Source: Endothia cerciana (taxonomy: Eukaryota > Ascomycota > Sordariomycetes > Diaporthales > Cryphonectriaceae). From it: DNA of 64,000 bases. Where the stretch lies: NCBI GenBank assembly GCA_026119935.1, contig JALRMH010000068.1, positions 1 to 64,000 on the forward strand. The letters run 5' to 3'. Shown piece by piece: positions 1-12,915 of this stretch. Position 1 is the first letter of the stretch; the number at the start of each line of letters is the position of its first letter. Below the pieces are notes generated by a model. The model was not told the origin of the DNA and ran no database searches. It saw nothing but the letters and a program-made list of their open reading frames with translations. The position numbers and the translations under genes were made by a program.

Positions 1-450
1 GTTCTTAGTAATAATAGTCGATAAGATTCTTATCTTTCTATAATAGTCGTGCTATAAGTTGCTTAAATTTTACTATATATATTAAGGCTGACTTAGTTTG
101 TTATAGTTCTATTAGCTGTCGAGCTGTAGTACGTTCCTTGTTAGGGTCACTGAAGGTTTCCCTGATAGCTTTCTCGAAGCCTGCGAAGGAGTCGAACATT
201 TCCTTAGTGCCTTTAGCGCGTGTGTCGGGGTTGTCGGCGTGTTCTAGATAGTTGCGAAGGGCAGGTTTGTACTAAACGAGAGCGTCCTTCTCGAAACGTG
301 TTCCGGCAAGGATTACCTTCTCAGGTTCTGTAGTGAACTAAGACGCATTATGCAAGAAGTAGGCCTTGCAGTAGGTGAGGAATCTTTAAAGGAGTTTCTA
401 GGTGCTATTGTATATAACTAGCTTGTTCATCTTATAGCTCTTATAGGTAG
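1..450 (-). mobile_element. Degenerate Ty3/gypsy-type gag relic (RIP-mutated)
   Basis: Reading the minus strand from about 440 down to 1 gives one continuous frame that looks like the capsid (retrotransposon gag) domain of fungal Ty3/gypsy elements. Short matches are YCKAYFLHN, EPEKVILAGTRF, YLEHADNPDTRAKGTKEMF and FEKAIRETFSDPNKERTTAR. The frame is broken by TAG and TAA codons, several at places where Gln (CAG/CAA) or Trp (TGG) would be expected. These are C-to-T or G-to-A changes, the pattern left by repeat-induced point mutation. The frame is still open in style at base 1, so the element continues outside the window. Family assignment is from motif memory, without a search. Confidence 0.7.
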
Positions 451-1771
451 AGGCCTAGGAGCTATGCTGAATTTATTCCTGCTAAGCTTAGATAGTGTTT
501 TCCTATTACTGCTAGCTTAGCTGAAGTTCTTTAATGCGTTAAGTAAGGAGACAGATCTGATTAACTAGATCCTCCTGCATAAGCTATTATAAGGATAAAG
601 AGGGGATTCCTAGAGCTATTATATTTCTATATTACCTAAGGGGTAAATACTAAACTGTTCTTGAATAAGAGTTATTAAAATATAATAAGCACTATAGTAA
701 TCTGAAGATTCTAAAGTATATAAAGGGTTTATACTAATAAGAGCAGTATCGAGTAAAAAGCTTTAAATATAGAAATACACTAAGTTATCCTATATAAGTA
801 TTCACTGCCTTTAAAGCTATTAGAGTATAATGTAATCTAATACTTAGATTAATAACTAAAGAGCTATTTATAAGATCTATCTACTAATAGTAATAACTAT
901 AGTTATATATCCAGCTCTTTAGTATGAAATAACCTGACTATATTCTAATTTAATATAGTCGTTCTATAGATATATTGACTATGTTTATAGTTAATATAGT
1001 CGCGCTAGTAACCTTAACTCTGGGTTGCGTAATTCTGTTTTCTATCCTGTGAGTGAGTGTTGAACTTCCTGCTCTAAGGGGTCTACTTTAGGTAGTCCTA
1101 GTGCTGTGCTATTTCCTTAACCTGCATGTTGGATGGGTTATAACATATATAATGCTGAGAATTTTATAAATTTAAATGAAAAGAATAAATAAATTACTAT
1201 TTATTAAATTATACTTTAAAGTTACTATACTAATTTATTATTTAAAAAAATTCATTTTACAAAACTTCGAGCAATATAAATATTAATATAATTTTATATA
1301 AATTTATTAATATAAAAACTCACTGTTAATACTTAAGTAAGCTTTCTGTAGATTGATAGGCTTGAGGAGTTGAAGGGAGCTGGCAACTAAGTAGCTAGCA
1401 GGCTGATTCAGGCCGGGCATTGGCCTGATCAGGCCAGCGCCAAAACCCACAGCCTACATAGACCCAGCCTAGCCAGGCTGGCCTAGATAGCTTCCTTCCT
1501 TCTAACAACAACAACAACCACCTGAATCAACGACCTGTACTGTCTGCAGATCTGCTTCTAACGTTTGTGACCTACCAACACTTTCTACTATTTAATTTTC
1601 TAAATACAAACGAATCTGCTATTAATTTATATACTCTGATTATATATATATTATTTCAAACTTTAATTAAAGCTTTCTTCTTCGTTAGACCTTGTACTTA
1701 CTAAAGCGCAATATATATATCATTAAACCTATAACTACTATATGACAGCTATCTTAAGAAATAAGTCTCCC
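451..1771. other. AT-rich gene-free tract between gag relic and PKS 3' end
   Basis: Very AT-rich with many TA dinucleotides and no open frame on either strand, as expected for RIP-affected repeat DNA. It is probably the 5' part of the same retroelement plus older debris. Around 1375-1500 composition briefly becomes GC-rich and holds two inverted repeats (1421-1436 and 1465-1480). I could not define LTR ends. Confidence 0.6.
1421..1480. repeat. Two GC-rich inverted repeats in AT-rich DNA
   Basis: Bases 1421-1436 (TGGCCTGATCAGGCCA) are a perfect 16-bp palindrome. Bases 1465-1480 form a hairpin-capable inverted repeat, CAGCCT-AGCC-AGGCTG. Both lie about 300 bp beyond the PKS stop codon. They could be remnants of a transposon end or a structured 3' element; nothing in the sequence decides. 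Confidence 0.5.
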
Positions 1772-4700
1772 TCAACCTCTCTTGGTAAATATTGTCCCTG
1801 AAAGATTTGCCAAAGTCCCGCTTGTTAATAACTGCAACACCTGCAAGTTCACCCCCAACTCTTTGGTGATCCAATTCCTGAGCTCGATGGCGTTCAGGCT
1901 GTCAAGACCGTACTTGGTAATAGGCGTCTCGGCGTCCAGTTCTTCTGTAGGCACCATCAGGATGGAACTGAGCTTCCCCGCGAGCCCGGTCGTGATGATC
2001 TCCACGGCCTCCTCTGGCGACTTGGCTCGGGACAAGGACGTGCCGATGGAGACCTGAGCTCCGGATGCGGCACCCGCCGCGCCGTGCAGAGAGAGGACGG
2101 CCTCGCGCAAATGGTTGAACTTAGCATCTGAAGCATAATAGGGAAGTCTCTGAGGGTCATCACCGAGCTTCAGACCGGTCAGGCAGTGGCCCGGGAAAAT
2201 GCTCTCGTTGCTGTCCGACCGAGGATCCCTGACGGCGGCGGCTATCAGAGCCAGAACTTCTGCCTCGTTCATGCTCTCGCCTCCGAGGTTCTTCAGGACC
2301 TCGTCCTGGCGATCTGCGCCCGTATCGGCCAGGTATCCAACGTCTTTAACGGCGGTGAGATCAATCGAAGCAGCGTGAAGGCCGAGATGTTGTCTATAGC
2401 GGCAGAACGCGTCGAGAAAGGTGTTTGCTGCAGCATAGGCGGCTTGGCCACGATTTCCGACTATGCCCGCAGCAGAAGAGAGAGCGATGAAGAAGTCGAG
2501 CGTGACAAAGGAGAGGGCGTCGTGAATATTCCATGTACCTGCGACCTTAGAGCCGATGACGGCTTGATAATCCTCAAACGTCATCTTTTCGAACAAAACA
2601 TCCTAACGACAGAAAGCCAAATGTTAGTCCATGAATCAATATAATGTTTGGGGCACTGATAATCATATATCCTGCCGTAAAGGTAATAAACGGCCACATG
2701 GACCTGGTCAACTTACCCGCAACACCATGCCGGCGTGGATGACACCCGCTATCTGTGGAAGCTCCGAGGAGCAAGTCTCAACGAGGTTGGTGACAGCGTC
2801 CGCATCGGTAACATCGCAAGCCTTGACGACGATGTTGGCTCCTGCAGACTGCCTCAGGTCTTGCACGAGCTGCGCCAACGCGCCTTCGAGGCGAGCTCGT
2901 CGAGAGATCAACACGATACTTCTCGCCCCTTTGGCCACCATCCATTTTGAAAGGGACCTTCCGAGGCCGCCAGTACCACCAATGAGGAGGTAAGTTGCGT
3001 CAGCCCGGAAGAGAGCGGTGTTAGTGCTCGTGGGATGCGTTGCCTTGACCTGCTCCCCGGGCTTCGGTACAACGACGAGCTTGCCCGTTGTCTTTCCGCT
3101 TTGCAGAAGACGGAAGGCAGTTTCGACCTGTGAGATCCCAAAAACGCTAATAGGCGCAATCGGGTTGACGACCTTATCCTCAAATAGTTTCATGACGTCG
3201 CTGAACGTAGCAGCCATCCTGTTTGGTTTCTCATTTGCGAGGACCGTCAAGTCCACGGAGCTGAAGGTCGCATTATGGCTGAACTTGGCCATCTCGAGGC
3301 GGGTATTGGAGGTGATGTCCCGCTTGCCGATCTCAATGAAGCGTCCAAAATGGGCAATACATTCCCATGATTCACGCAGCAGGTCGCCGGCCAATGAGTT
3401 GATAATTACGTCGACCCCCGCCCCCGCTGTTGCCTCGCGGATGGCCGGCCCGAAGGAGGCATCACGGCTGGAGAAAATGTGGCTTTCGGGGATGCCGTAG
3501 CTCTCCATGATGAACTGCTTCTTCTCGGGACTGCCAACCGTGGCGTAGATCTCCGCCCCCAGCATCTGGGCGAGCTGGATGGCGGCCTGCCCGACGCCAC
3601 CTGCCGCGGCGTGAATAAGGATCTTTTCTCCCTCATCCAGCCTCCCGAGCTCGACGAGGCCGTAGTATGCCGTACAGTAGACCACAGGGATGGACGCCGC
3701 GGTCTCGAAGGGCATGTTCGTCGGAATCCGAGCGGCGCTAGTCGCCGGACATCTAGCGACTGTGCTGTACGCGCCGTGGCTCATAGCACACACCCTGTCT
3801 CCAACCGCTAGGCTGTCGACCTTGGCACCGATGCGAGACACGATGCCGGCGCATTCGATGCCGATGTATGGCTGGGAGAGTTGGCCCATGGCAACCACAA
3901 CATCCTTGAAGTTCATGCCCGTGGCTCGGACATCGATCTCTATCTCCTGGTCACCGAGAGCATTGTCAACACCCTGGTCGTCATGGAAATAGAGACTGTC
4001 AAGTGCGCCTGCTGTGCCAACAGCCATCTTCAGACGGCGCGATGCTGCGAAGTCCTGGGGGTATGGTGCACAATCGCCTGAGTGGACCTCACGGTGGACG
4101 AACAAATTCATGGCGTTATCGTTCATGATTCGAGGAACGAATAGTGCGCCGTCCTTCTCCGTGTACTCCATATCGTTGGCTTCCTCGTCATCAAAGACTC
4201 TGGAGAATGCCTCCAAGATGAGGTTCGTCCTGCCCGTGTTCACGAGGCTGGACTCGGGATCCAAATCAAGAGTAGCCACTGCCGCCCCTCCTTCAGACCG
4301 AACAGTCCTGCTCAGTCCTACTGCCATATTTCCAGCGGGGTTTGTCGCGTGCAGGTAAGCTCCCTTGGTAATCCACAGCACGCCAGCCGAGTCTGTCAAA
4401 ACTCTTTGGAGTTGGGAAAACCCTTGGCAAGTCAGTTTCGAGAGAATAGGCTGATCTAGCTCGAAAATTATGACGTGGGATCTTGATAGGTCCAGGCTCC
4501 CGCCAACATTCCCAAGTTCGTTGTCAAGAATCGAGTGGATGGCTGCAGCCTTGCCTGATTTCCTCTGGACAGCTTCTGCAAGATCGCTCAAAAGCGGGTC
4601 GACACCGTGGTTCCCGGACAGAAAGACTACCGTCTTCTCAGCCCAGGTTTGTTGGAGGGACTCAGTGTGAACAGGGCGTGCTTGAAGCGATTTATCGACA

Positions 4701-7700
4701 GCCTGCACCTCGGAAACCCCATGAGTGTCTTTCAAGTTCTTGTTGGAAGTCGATTCGTCGTCTGACGAGCCAGCGTACCCAGAATCACTATTGTTCTCGA
4801 TAGCAGGGGTGCGAGCTCCGTCAGGCTGACAGACAGACTCCCACTGCATCTTGAAGCACAGTTCTCGGGGGGCATCGAGGGTGGAGCCCTCACTTTTCAC
4901 GGGTGTCATGCAGAGACCAACCACCCTGATCAAGGCGGGGTGACCTCCTTCCTCGGCGCCTCGACGTAACAGAATGGCGTCCATGGAGAAATCGGTGGCT
5001 TTGGGGTTTTTGTGATCGGGACATCCATGACCCATAACGCGCAGTTTGTCCCCTGGCAAGGTCGATGTGGTTATATTGCGTTGTACGTGAAGCTCCTGGA
5101 TGGCTGAGGGCATGTATAGTGTGTTAATACCCACTGATGGTCTTCCGGCACCGAGGATAGGGAATGAGAGCTGGAGGATCTGGTCCAGAAGCGCCGGGTG
5201 TACATGGTATGGGGTCTGATACTCCATGGGCATCGTGGCTGTTGTGTCTGTTACCACAGCATCAACATCGGCGACGGAGCAGGCTTCACTGGCTCTAATG
5301 GAACTGAGCCTTCGAAATGTTGGACCATAGGTGGCTCCCTTCCCATCCAGGTCCTGGTAAAACGTACAGGCCGATATATCCTCGTTGCATGCTTGCTCGG
5401 CAGCCTCGACCCTCCTGCGGGCCACGGCGTCGCTGTGGAGGGCATTGCTGACGGTATTGGCGCCCGCGGCCTTCCTCGCCGAGATCAAACCGCGACAATG
5501 TTCAGTCCAGCCCTTGCCATCTTCCCAAGACAAGATGCGGAATTCATCCCATTCATCGGAATAGGAGCGTGTCCCCTCGGCGTAAGGTGAACAAGAAGTC
5601 ATCACCTCGTACTCCTCGCCGTCCTCCATTAGCAACGGCCTCTTGACCTGGATTTCGCGCAGGCCAAAGCTCTGGAATTCGACGCCGCGTAGGGCCGAGC
5701 GTTGGGCCGCAGCTTCGATGGCCATGGAGACGAATCCAGCAAACGGGAATGTAGTCAGTGACTGCATCTTGTGGTCACGCAGCCATGGAAGGTCCTCGGT
5801 CCTGAGGACGTTTCTCCAGGTGGGTGACAGGTCGTTGGAGAAATCGGCCATATTGCCCAGGAGATCGTGCCTGGGGAATGGCTTCATGCGATGTTGCCGC
5901 GATAGCCGTGACTCGGACCAATACTTCTGGCGGCACCACGGGTACGGCTTCAGATCGTCGACGAGAACGGGTGGTGCGACACTGGGATCCTCCAAATTGA
6001 TGTTGGCCATATCCAGGGGCTGGCCTTTCATGTAAAGATTTGCCGCTAGCCTCAACGAGGTGTTAACGGCACATTGATTCCGATACAGAGCTGAGAAGTA
6101 AACCACCTTGCTCGTTTGCGGTCCTACACCTTTGAGGATTTGCTTGACTGGTCCCTCGAGTGCTGCGTGTGGTCCAATCTCGACTATGACGTCCGGTGGG
6201 CTCTCAACGCACAGGTTTTTGACAGATGTAGAGAACCGTACTGGCTTCGTAAGGTTTTCGACCCAGTAAGTCGCGTCGAGGGAAGAGACATCTTCGATCT
6301 TGGTCCCCCGCAAAGACGAGAAGAATTCCGCTTGACGTGTGGCGGATGGAGGAGATGCTGTAGACAATGTCTCATGGATGCTTTGGTAGTAGTCGTCCGA
6401 GACAAGTCCCATATGCGGCGAGTGATAAGCAACATCGACTCGAAGCTTCCTGTTGAAGAGTTGTTTCGACTCGATCACCGTAGCGAGCTCGTCAATGGCA
6501 GCTTCATCACCCGAGATGGTCACGGAGCTCGGCGAGTTCTCACAAGCCACGACCGCAACGCCATCGCGAAGATTCTCCATAAGAGGCCTCATAGGTTCTG
6601 GACCAGCACCCACTGCCATCATGGAGCCCCTCAGAGTTGGGTATCGCGCCCTCATCTTCACGACAGCCTGGCCGCGCTGGTAGGCAACGGCCATAGCTGC
6701 TTCGAGAGTAAGCGCTCCTGCACCATAAGCTGCGCCAATCTCCCCACTGGAGTGGCCGGTCACGGCGGACGGTGAAATACCCCAGGAACCGAGCAATTCC
6801 GTGAGGGCCAGTTGGATGGCCACGCATGCAGGCTGGCTGATATGAGCCTCACCCACTTGAGAGCTTGCCTTGTCCCGGGACAGCTCCTCGATCAGGGAGA
6901 ATTCGGCACCCAAACTCTTTAAACACCGATCTGCAGCATCCATTATCCTGGCGAAGACAGGATATGCACTCATGAGCTCACGACCCATGGCATGCCATTG
7001 GGCACCTTGTCCGGTGTATACGAACGCAATCTTGGGGGGTTGTTGAGAAGCTCGAACTGGCCTAGCGTCAGAAGAGCTGACGGCCTCGGTGAGCTCAGAA
7101 GCAGATGACGCGACAAGACCGATACGCCAGGAGAGCTGAGACCGTCTATGGCAGAGCGTGTAAGCCAGGTTCCGAAGGAGCTGCTTCTGAAAGACCTCGG
7201 GGTGTTGTTCCAAGAAGATGGAAAGGTTCTTCATCGTGCTTTTGGCAGAGGTCTCGTCGTTAGCCGACAGCACAAACAGCCGCTGTTTCTTAGCGATGAA
7301 TGTGGCCCTTGTCTGGCCCGGCCTGGTGTGAAGTGGTGGTCTTGCGAGCACGCAATGTGCATTTGACCCACCGAAGCCGAAGTTGTTGACGCTTATGTAC
7401 AGCTTGTTCGAGGGCCACGGCCTTTGAAGCGTGGGAACCTAGCCGTTGGCATACCTATTAGCTTCTCATAGGCATGTAAGGATACAACGGTTGAAGAAGC
7501 ACAGTGCTGCTTTACCTTCATATTCCATTCGGATAGTGGAATGTTCTCATTGGGCGTTTCAAAGTTCGTGTTTGGGAGGATGAAGCCCTTTTCCAGCATC
7601 ATCGCGGCCTTTATGACGGCCACAACTCCGCTGGCGTTCTCGAGATGGCCTACATTGCTTTTGACGGATCCGAGGTAGAGGGGATTCTTTGGTGTTCTTC

Positions 7701-9095
7701 CCTCAGAGAAGACGTTGTGGATGGCTGTAGCCTCAATTGGATCACCGACTTTGGTGCCTGTTCCATGTGCTTCGACGAAACCGACTTCTTGAGGGCTGAT
7801 GCTAGCTCGGGCGTAGACCTCACGCATCAGCTGCTCTTGTGCCTCTCCACTCGGTGACGTGATCCCTAGTAATCAATATTGTAAGTATATGGAAGATTTC
7901 AGACATTGCTGACGGGCTCCTACGCCGTCCAGGCTACCCTACAGGTTTGGGACGGGGAGATGGGCTGCAATAGATCTGAGTCAGAATGGAGGCACGCATA
8001 TTCAGAACTTACCGACAGTCCTGCCGTCTTGACCCACGCCTGAATTCACAATGACAGAGCGAATTCTATCATTGTCTTCAACAGCGCGATGTACAGGCTT
8101 GAGGACCAAAACGCCGACTCCCTCGCCACGGGCAAATCCGGATTTGGCACGGTTGTCAAAGGCAAAAGTCATGCCCTGATCAGAGAACAGTCTGAACAGT
8201 ATAGGAAAACTCGTTAGCTCCAAAGTACTGAACGACCCGCCGGTTCCACCATCATGGGGCAATGCCGACTGACCTGGACAAACTCATAGAGATCCAGTCT
8301 CCAGGCTGAAGGTTAAGATGACATGCCGCCACAATGGCCTGGTCACATTCTCTATTCCGAATGCTTAGCACTGCCTGATGCAAGGCGTAGAGACTTGAGC
8401 TGCAGGCAGTGTCAACGCTGCAGCTCGGTCCTCTGAGATCAAAGTGGTGCGAAATGCGTCCGGCTTGAATAGACTGGTGGTTCCCCGTCGCGTCAAACAT
8501 GGGCGTTTGCTCGGGGTCTCGCAGTGTACCCAAGCGATAGTCTGCCGCCGCTCCTCCGACGAAAACTCCAACCTTCTGGCCCGGGAGCGACTCCTTGGGG
8601 ATACCTGCGTTCTCCAGAGCTTCATAGGTACACTCGAGAAGGAACCTTTGCTGTGGGTCTTCATAACACCCTGGAGTCAGCGTTCTGCAATATCACTCGG
8701 GGAAATGTCCAGAACATACCCATGGCTTCTGCTTCAGCCCGTGTGATGTTGAAGAAGGGCGCATCAAACAAGGCCGGATCTTGTTTGATGAAGTAGCCAC
8801 CTCGAGGGTTGAAGGCCCCCTTCTTGGCAGGATTTGGGTGCCAGTACGCATCTTTGCTGAATCGATCCTCAGGGACCTCCGACCACCCATTTCGCCCTCT
8901 GCAAATCATCTGCCAGAAGTCTTCCAAAGAAGAGACGTCCCCCGGTAGACGACAAGCCATGCCTATGATAGCTATGGGGGTAAGGGCAGGGGCGGCAAGA
9001 TCGCCATTGGTATGAGGATTAGCATTATGGTTGTGGGCTTGTACATTGTCATTACAATCCAGTTGAGTGCTAGACAGGGGGTTTGTGTTCCCCAT
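1772..9095 (-). CDS. Highly reducing type I polyketide synthase, KS-AT-DH-ER-KR-ACP
   Basis: An iterative HR-PKS of about 2280 aa that would build a reduced polyketide chain from malonyl-CoA. Exons (minus strand) are 9095-8720, 8658-8274, 8191-8013, 7865-7516, 7438-2717 and 2602-1772; phases join exactly. KS (about 30-460) shows DTACSSS with the catalytic Cys near 211, EAHGTGT and KSNVGHLEN. AT (about 565-880) has the GHSSGE nucleophile near 660. DH (about 955-1260) has His near 986 and Asp near 1182. About 280 aa of structural linker follow with no SAM-binding methyltransferase motif. ER (about 1570-1890) has AAAGGVGQAA; KR (about 1905 on) has GGTGGLG; a C-terminal ACP has GLDSL with the phosphopantetheine Ser near 2239. 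The protein ends about 40 residues later, so no thioesterase or reductase is present. The first in-frame ATG, at 9095, was chosen as start; all signature residues appear intact. The product is unknown. Confidence 0.93.
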
Positions 9096-10721
9096 GTTGA
9101 GCTTCACAAAAGTTTGTACTGTCGGGCAGTTCAGTACCAGCCTAGAAGCTCAAGATGGGCGGAGGCGGGAACCAAGCTTTGGGATGAAGAAATGATTGGA
9201 CAAGCTGTGTTGGCTCTACTGGGGTATCGTAAAGTAATAGTGTCATGGTATGCTCTACGCCAGAAGATACCCATCATTCATATAGCCCTCACAAAAGTCC
9301 TGTCCTGGACAGAGGCTGTATGATTCACTTCCCCTGTCCAACACATGATTGCCGAATCCGGCACACAAGGGCCTCCTCGGGTTTCATCAGCCTGTCGCCA
9401 CTTTCTCATGCTCAACTTTGAGTAAGTAGCTAAAGGGGTGATGCGATATCACCTTCCTCGTGGGCTTGGCGCATGTAGCCGCCCTTCCTGCATCCGTGGT
9501 CGCAAGGAGGATTCGCCGCCGACCTCCAACCCCACTTTACAAGGCATACAAGCTTTCTGCATAAACACTTTAGGTTTGGCGTGAGCAACTTGCAGCATAG
9601 GGCTGCTAGTGGGCCCTGTGTGCTTTCCCCCTGTCCAAACAACGCATTTTCACTATAGTAGATACTGGTCCGAAATTCCAGGGGGATGATAAGCGGTCAC
9701 CTGTCGGCAGGACATGTCTCAAAAACAGCCCACAAGGCGTCCCTGCTGCCAACACCAACGGGTGCTAGAGTCTCGTAGATTCTGGTCACCCTACGGACGT
9801 TCCTTTGAACAGTAACGACCCAGACCTTTCTCTCGGCCCTTAGTCATCAAACTCGATTCATTCTACCAGGTCTAAAGCATATTTCTGTGGGATGTTGTTT
9901 CCAAAGGCAGTAACAGTTGAATCGCCTGCGAATAGACCTGTAGGCATAGCGCTCTATGCGCAAATGATCTATAGTCCAATCGCCAAGGATATCCGTCCCC
10001 GATGGAGAAGGTCTGTGGGCATATTGTGACCAAGGGAAGGACTCGCATTGGCCTAGTCCGGCCAATCATTCCTGAGATCAACCTCCATAAGGGTACCCGC
10101 TTGCATGTGACGCGGGATAAGATCCATCATATGCTCGATTGGGTGCGTCCCGTGTCCAACCATCGTCCTCGACTCACGGCAGCGCGGGTTTCTCCGGTGA
10201 ATACTTGTCAGTTCTCGGCTGATGATCGACAAGCCACTCGAACCACGGGTCTCAGACGCGGCATGAAAGTGAACAAGAGATATGCATGTAATGTTGCTTT
10301 CCGTACGCGGGCGGAACGGACCTAAGCTGACGACGAAAGTATATGTGATAATGACGTGCTGGGTTACATCCGAACAGAGTGTGATTTACAGATCAAGTAA
10401 TTTGACCCTTAAGATACGCAACAGGTTTCCAACACCCTATCACGATGCTCCATGAAATGATGATCCGTACCTTGATACCAACAATCACCTCTCGGACCCT
10501 GGTCGGCCTAGGACCCGTGATTGTGAAAACTAAAAGAAGATCTGGTGTCCGTCGGACGGCGAGAACACAGAAACGAGTACGGGACCGACGCAATCAATAA
10601 TCATACCCTCTTGCCAAAACCAATCATCCTATCTGCTTAACTATCACCCTTCCAAGTTTCTACTACCATCTACTTGGATATACCGAAAAGACAAATCTCT
10701 GGCAACCAATTCGTTTTCAAT
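9096..10721. promoter_or_regulatory. Divergent intergenic region between HR-PKS and FSH1 hydrolase
   Basis: About 1.6 kb with no supported gene. It must hold the promoters of both flanking genes, which point away from each other, a layout suited to co-regulation. A CCAAT box occurs near 10064 and a TGACGT (CRE/bZIP-like) hexamer at 10352-10357, but single short motifs at this length can occur by chance. Confidence 0.45.
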
Positions 10722-11682
10722 ATGAAGTTTCTTTGCCTCCCCGGAGCGTATGGAAGCGCTAAGGTACTAGCGAACCTCAAGGCAGGATATGTCAGCGGCA
10801 GTGCTAATGCATTTTCATTCGATCAGAACTTTCAAGTCCAATTGGGTCCTTTCGTGGGGGTGTCGGAGGTGAGAGGCAATGCGAAATTCACCTGGACCCA
10901 GGGAAGCCACAAGGCCATCCCTCCTCCTGGATTTGAAGACTACTTTGGTGCTGGGCCGCTGTGGCGATTTATCGACTATGACGGAAGCAGGGCTTTCGAC
11001 ATATTGGAGGAAATCCGAGACTTTCCCGAGGGCGCCAACGCCGAGGAGACCATGCGGCTCCTGATGGGTGAAGAGCCAGCATACGCAACGTCGATTGTTC
11101 AGGAGGCAATCCAAAAACTGCTCGACATGATTGACGCTGATCCTGAAATAGAGGTACACCGTCTCTCCTTCTTTGCAATGCACAACTGCTTACCGACCCT
11201 CAGGGTATTTTGGGCTACTCCGAGGGCGCAACGACAGCCGCCACCCTCATCCTGGAGGAGCGCAGGCTGTGGCAACTTAACGGCAGACCGCGAAGGATCA
11301 AGGTGAGCTTGGGCCAACTAAACCACGGATGATGTTGTGGCTGACGAAACAACAGCGTGCCATGTTCTTCGCGGGGTGGCCGCCACTGTCCATAGCGAGC
11401 GGCAAGGTCCAGGTCTTGCTCGCTGACCAAAGCCAGGATATCATTGACATTCCCACTCTTCACATTGTCGGCTGCAATGACCCTTACATTCTCGGGGCCG
11501 TGGCGTTATACAACATGTGCGACCAAGACTCCGCCGAAATGTTCGATCACGGAAAGGGCCATACTGTGCCAAGAGACGCCAGGACCATCCATGAGCTCTG
11601 TGATGCTATCGAGCGACTGATTGCCCGAGCGGATAGGCCAGATTTTAACAGCAGTGAGCTGAAGGGCTTGAACACCCTTTAG
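10722..11682 (+). CDS. FSH1-family serine hydrolase (LovG-like)
   Basis: An alpha/beta hydrolase of the FSH1 family (285 aa). Exons are 10722-11153, 11204-11302 and 11356-11682, all in phase with GT-AG introns of about 50 bp. The start MKFLCLPGAYGSAK is the typical family N-terminus, so ATG 10722 is preferred over the upstream in-frame extension. The nucleophile motif is GYSEG at the start of exon 2; the acid is probably the Asp in VGCNDPY and the base the His in GKGHTVP. The family includes LovG, which hydrolyses the finished chain from the lovastatin HR-PKS. Its place next to an HR-PKS with no release domain suggests the same trans-acting job here. That role is inference; the fold assignment is firm. 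Confidence 0.88.
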
Positions 11683-12915
11683 CCTCTCCGTGACTAATTG
11701 TGGGGGTTATCTCTAGTCTCACAAGCAGTGAGCGATACCGAACAGAAAAGAAGAAAAAAGATGGATCCATGGAGCCTTTCTTTTGTTTGTCACAGTTCGC
11801 GTTTCAGTTCTGCTCCTGGGTTATATAAAACAGTTCGGCTATCTACCAGAAGGACGTGGCGTTGGGCACAAACCCGATGCCTAGGTGTCATTGGGATGCT
11901 ACGGAGGTCCAACCCTATATTATAAACATGATCTCGCCCTTCTTATTATCACCGGGTTCCAAGTAAATTCTTCAGACATTGTATCAAAGAATCTGTACAG
12001 ACCTGCACACTCCGTTGGGGCGTCTGTTCGACCTCGGTAGACCTGATGCTAATTAACACCGGAGGTAAAGCGGAGAGCTATCAGAGACACGGTGGTTAGC
12101 TTTCTGCATCTAGTTCTGCCGCCTATTTCCGCCGGGAATAATGCGCAGCCGTTTGGCCAACTCGACCTCATAATCGTTCCAAATTTGCCACGTGCTCTAG
12201 GTTTTGAAGACCCTGCCTAGAAGAGCAATTCATTTCTGGGTGAAAGTACGACAATAAGACAACACTAAGGAACTCCTATGATACACAGTCAAGCGTCTTT
12301 GAGGAATTAATTTTTACGCCAGGTTCTGAGCCAAATTCTATAGCTACATCAGCACTAAATTTTTTGTCATGGTTCATCTTGAACACTGATACGGTAGCGG
12401 CGTCAAGCATACCACATGTCTTTCAGCCGAGGCTTGCAGACGTCAGGGCAGCGGTCCACGCAAGTCAAGTTGTTTCAAGTCGCTTGACAGGTAAAGTTGA
12501 CGGTTTCGAGGTACCTTTTAAGACAAGCAAGGCATAAATGTAGGCAAGCGGCTTGCAAGTGGACAAGCAGGTCGTCGTCCTTTCCTTGTAGGTCCTTATA
12601 GGCTCAGTTTGGTCTATCTTGAGGCCATCGCGGCCCACTCTGGATGCAACCTTGCTATGATTTTAGGTGTTTTGGCCTAGGCTTTTGCTAGGCCCTTGCC
12701 CAAGCCCTTGCATTCGACCTGGCTATCTTTCTATAATAGCTATTCCTCCGGCTGGCAGGCAACCTCTTCTGTTATTGCTATATCCTCTTTTATTCTCGCG
12801 TCTAGCTTTCTTGCGTTTGCCTTTCCTTTCTATCGCCATTCTGTTCTCGTTCATCATAGCTAATATTGATGCTTTCAAGCAGCTTAACTACTCTTTGAAG
12901 CACGCTTTTATTTAA
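11683..12915. other. Gene-free interval with decayed sequence
   Basis: About 1.2 kb between the hydrolase and the glycosyltransferase remnant. No frame with family similarity was found. The last 300 bp are AT-rich and may contain the lost 5' end of the glycosyltransferase, but no N-terminal motif can be read. Confidence 0.5.

Noticed and set aside
1290..1450. C-methyltransferase domain expected in many HR-PKSs (residue numbers of the PKS)
   Set aside because: The roughly 280-residue linker between DH and ER is too short and has no SAM-binding glycine motif; it looks like a structural pseudo-KR region.
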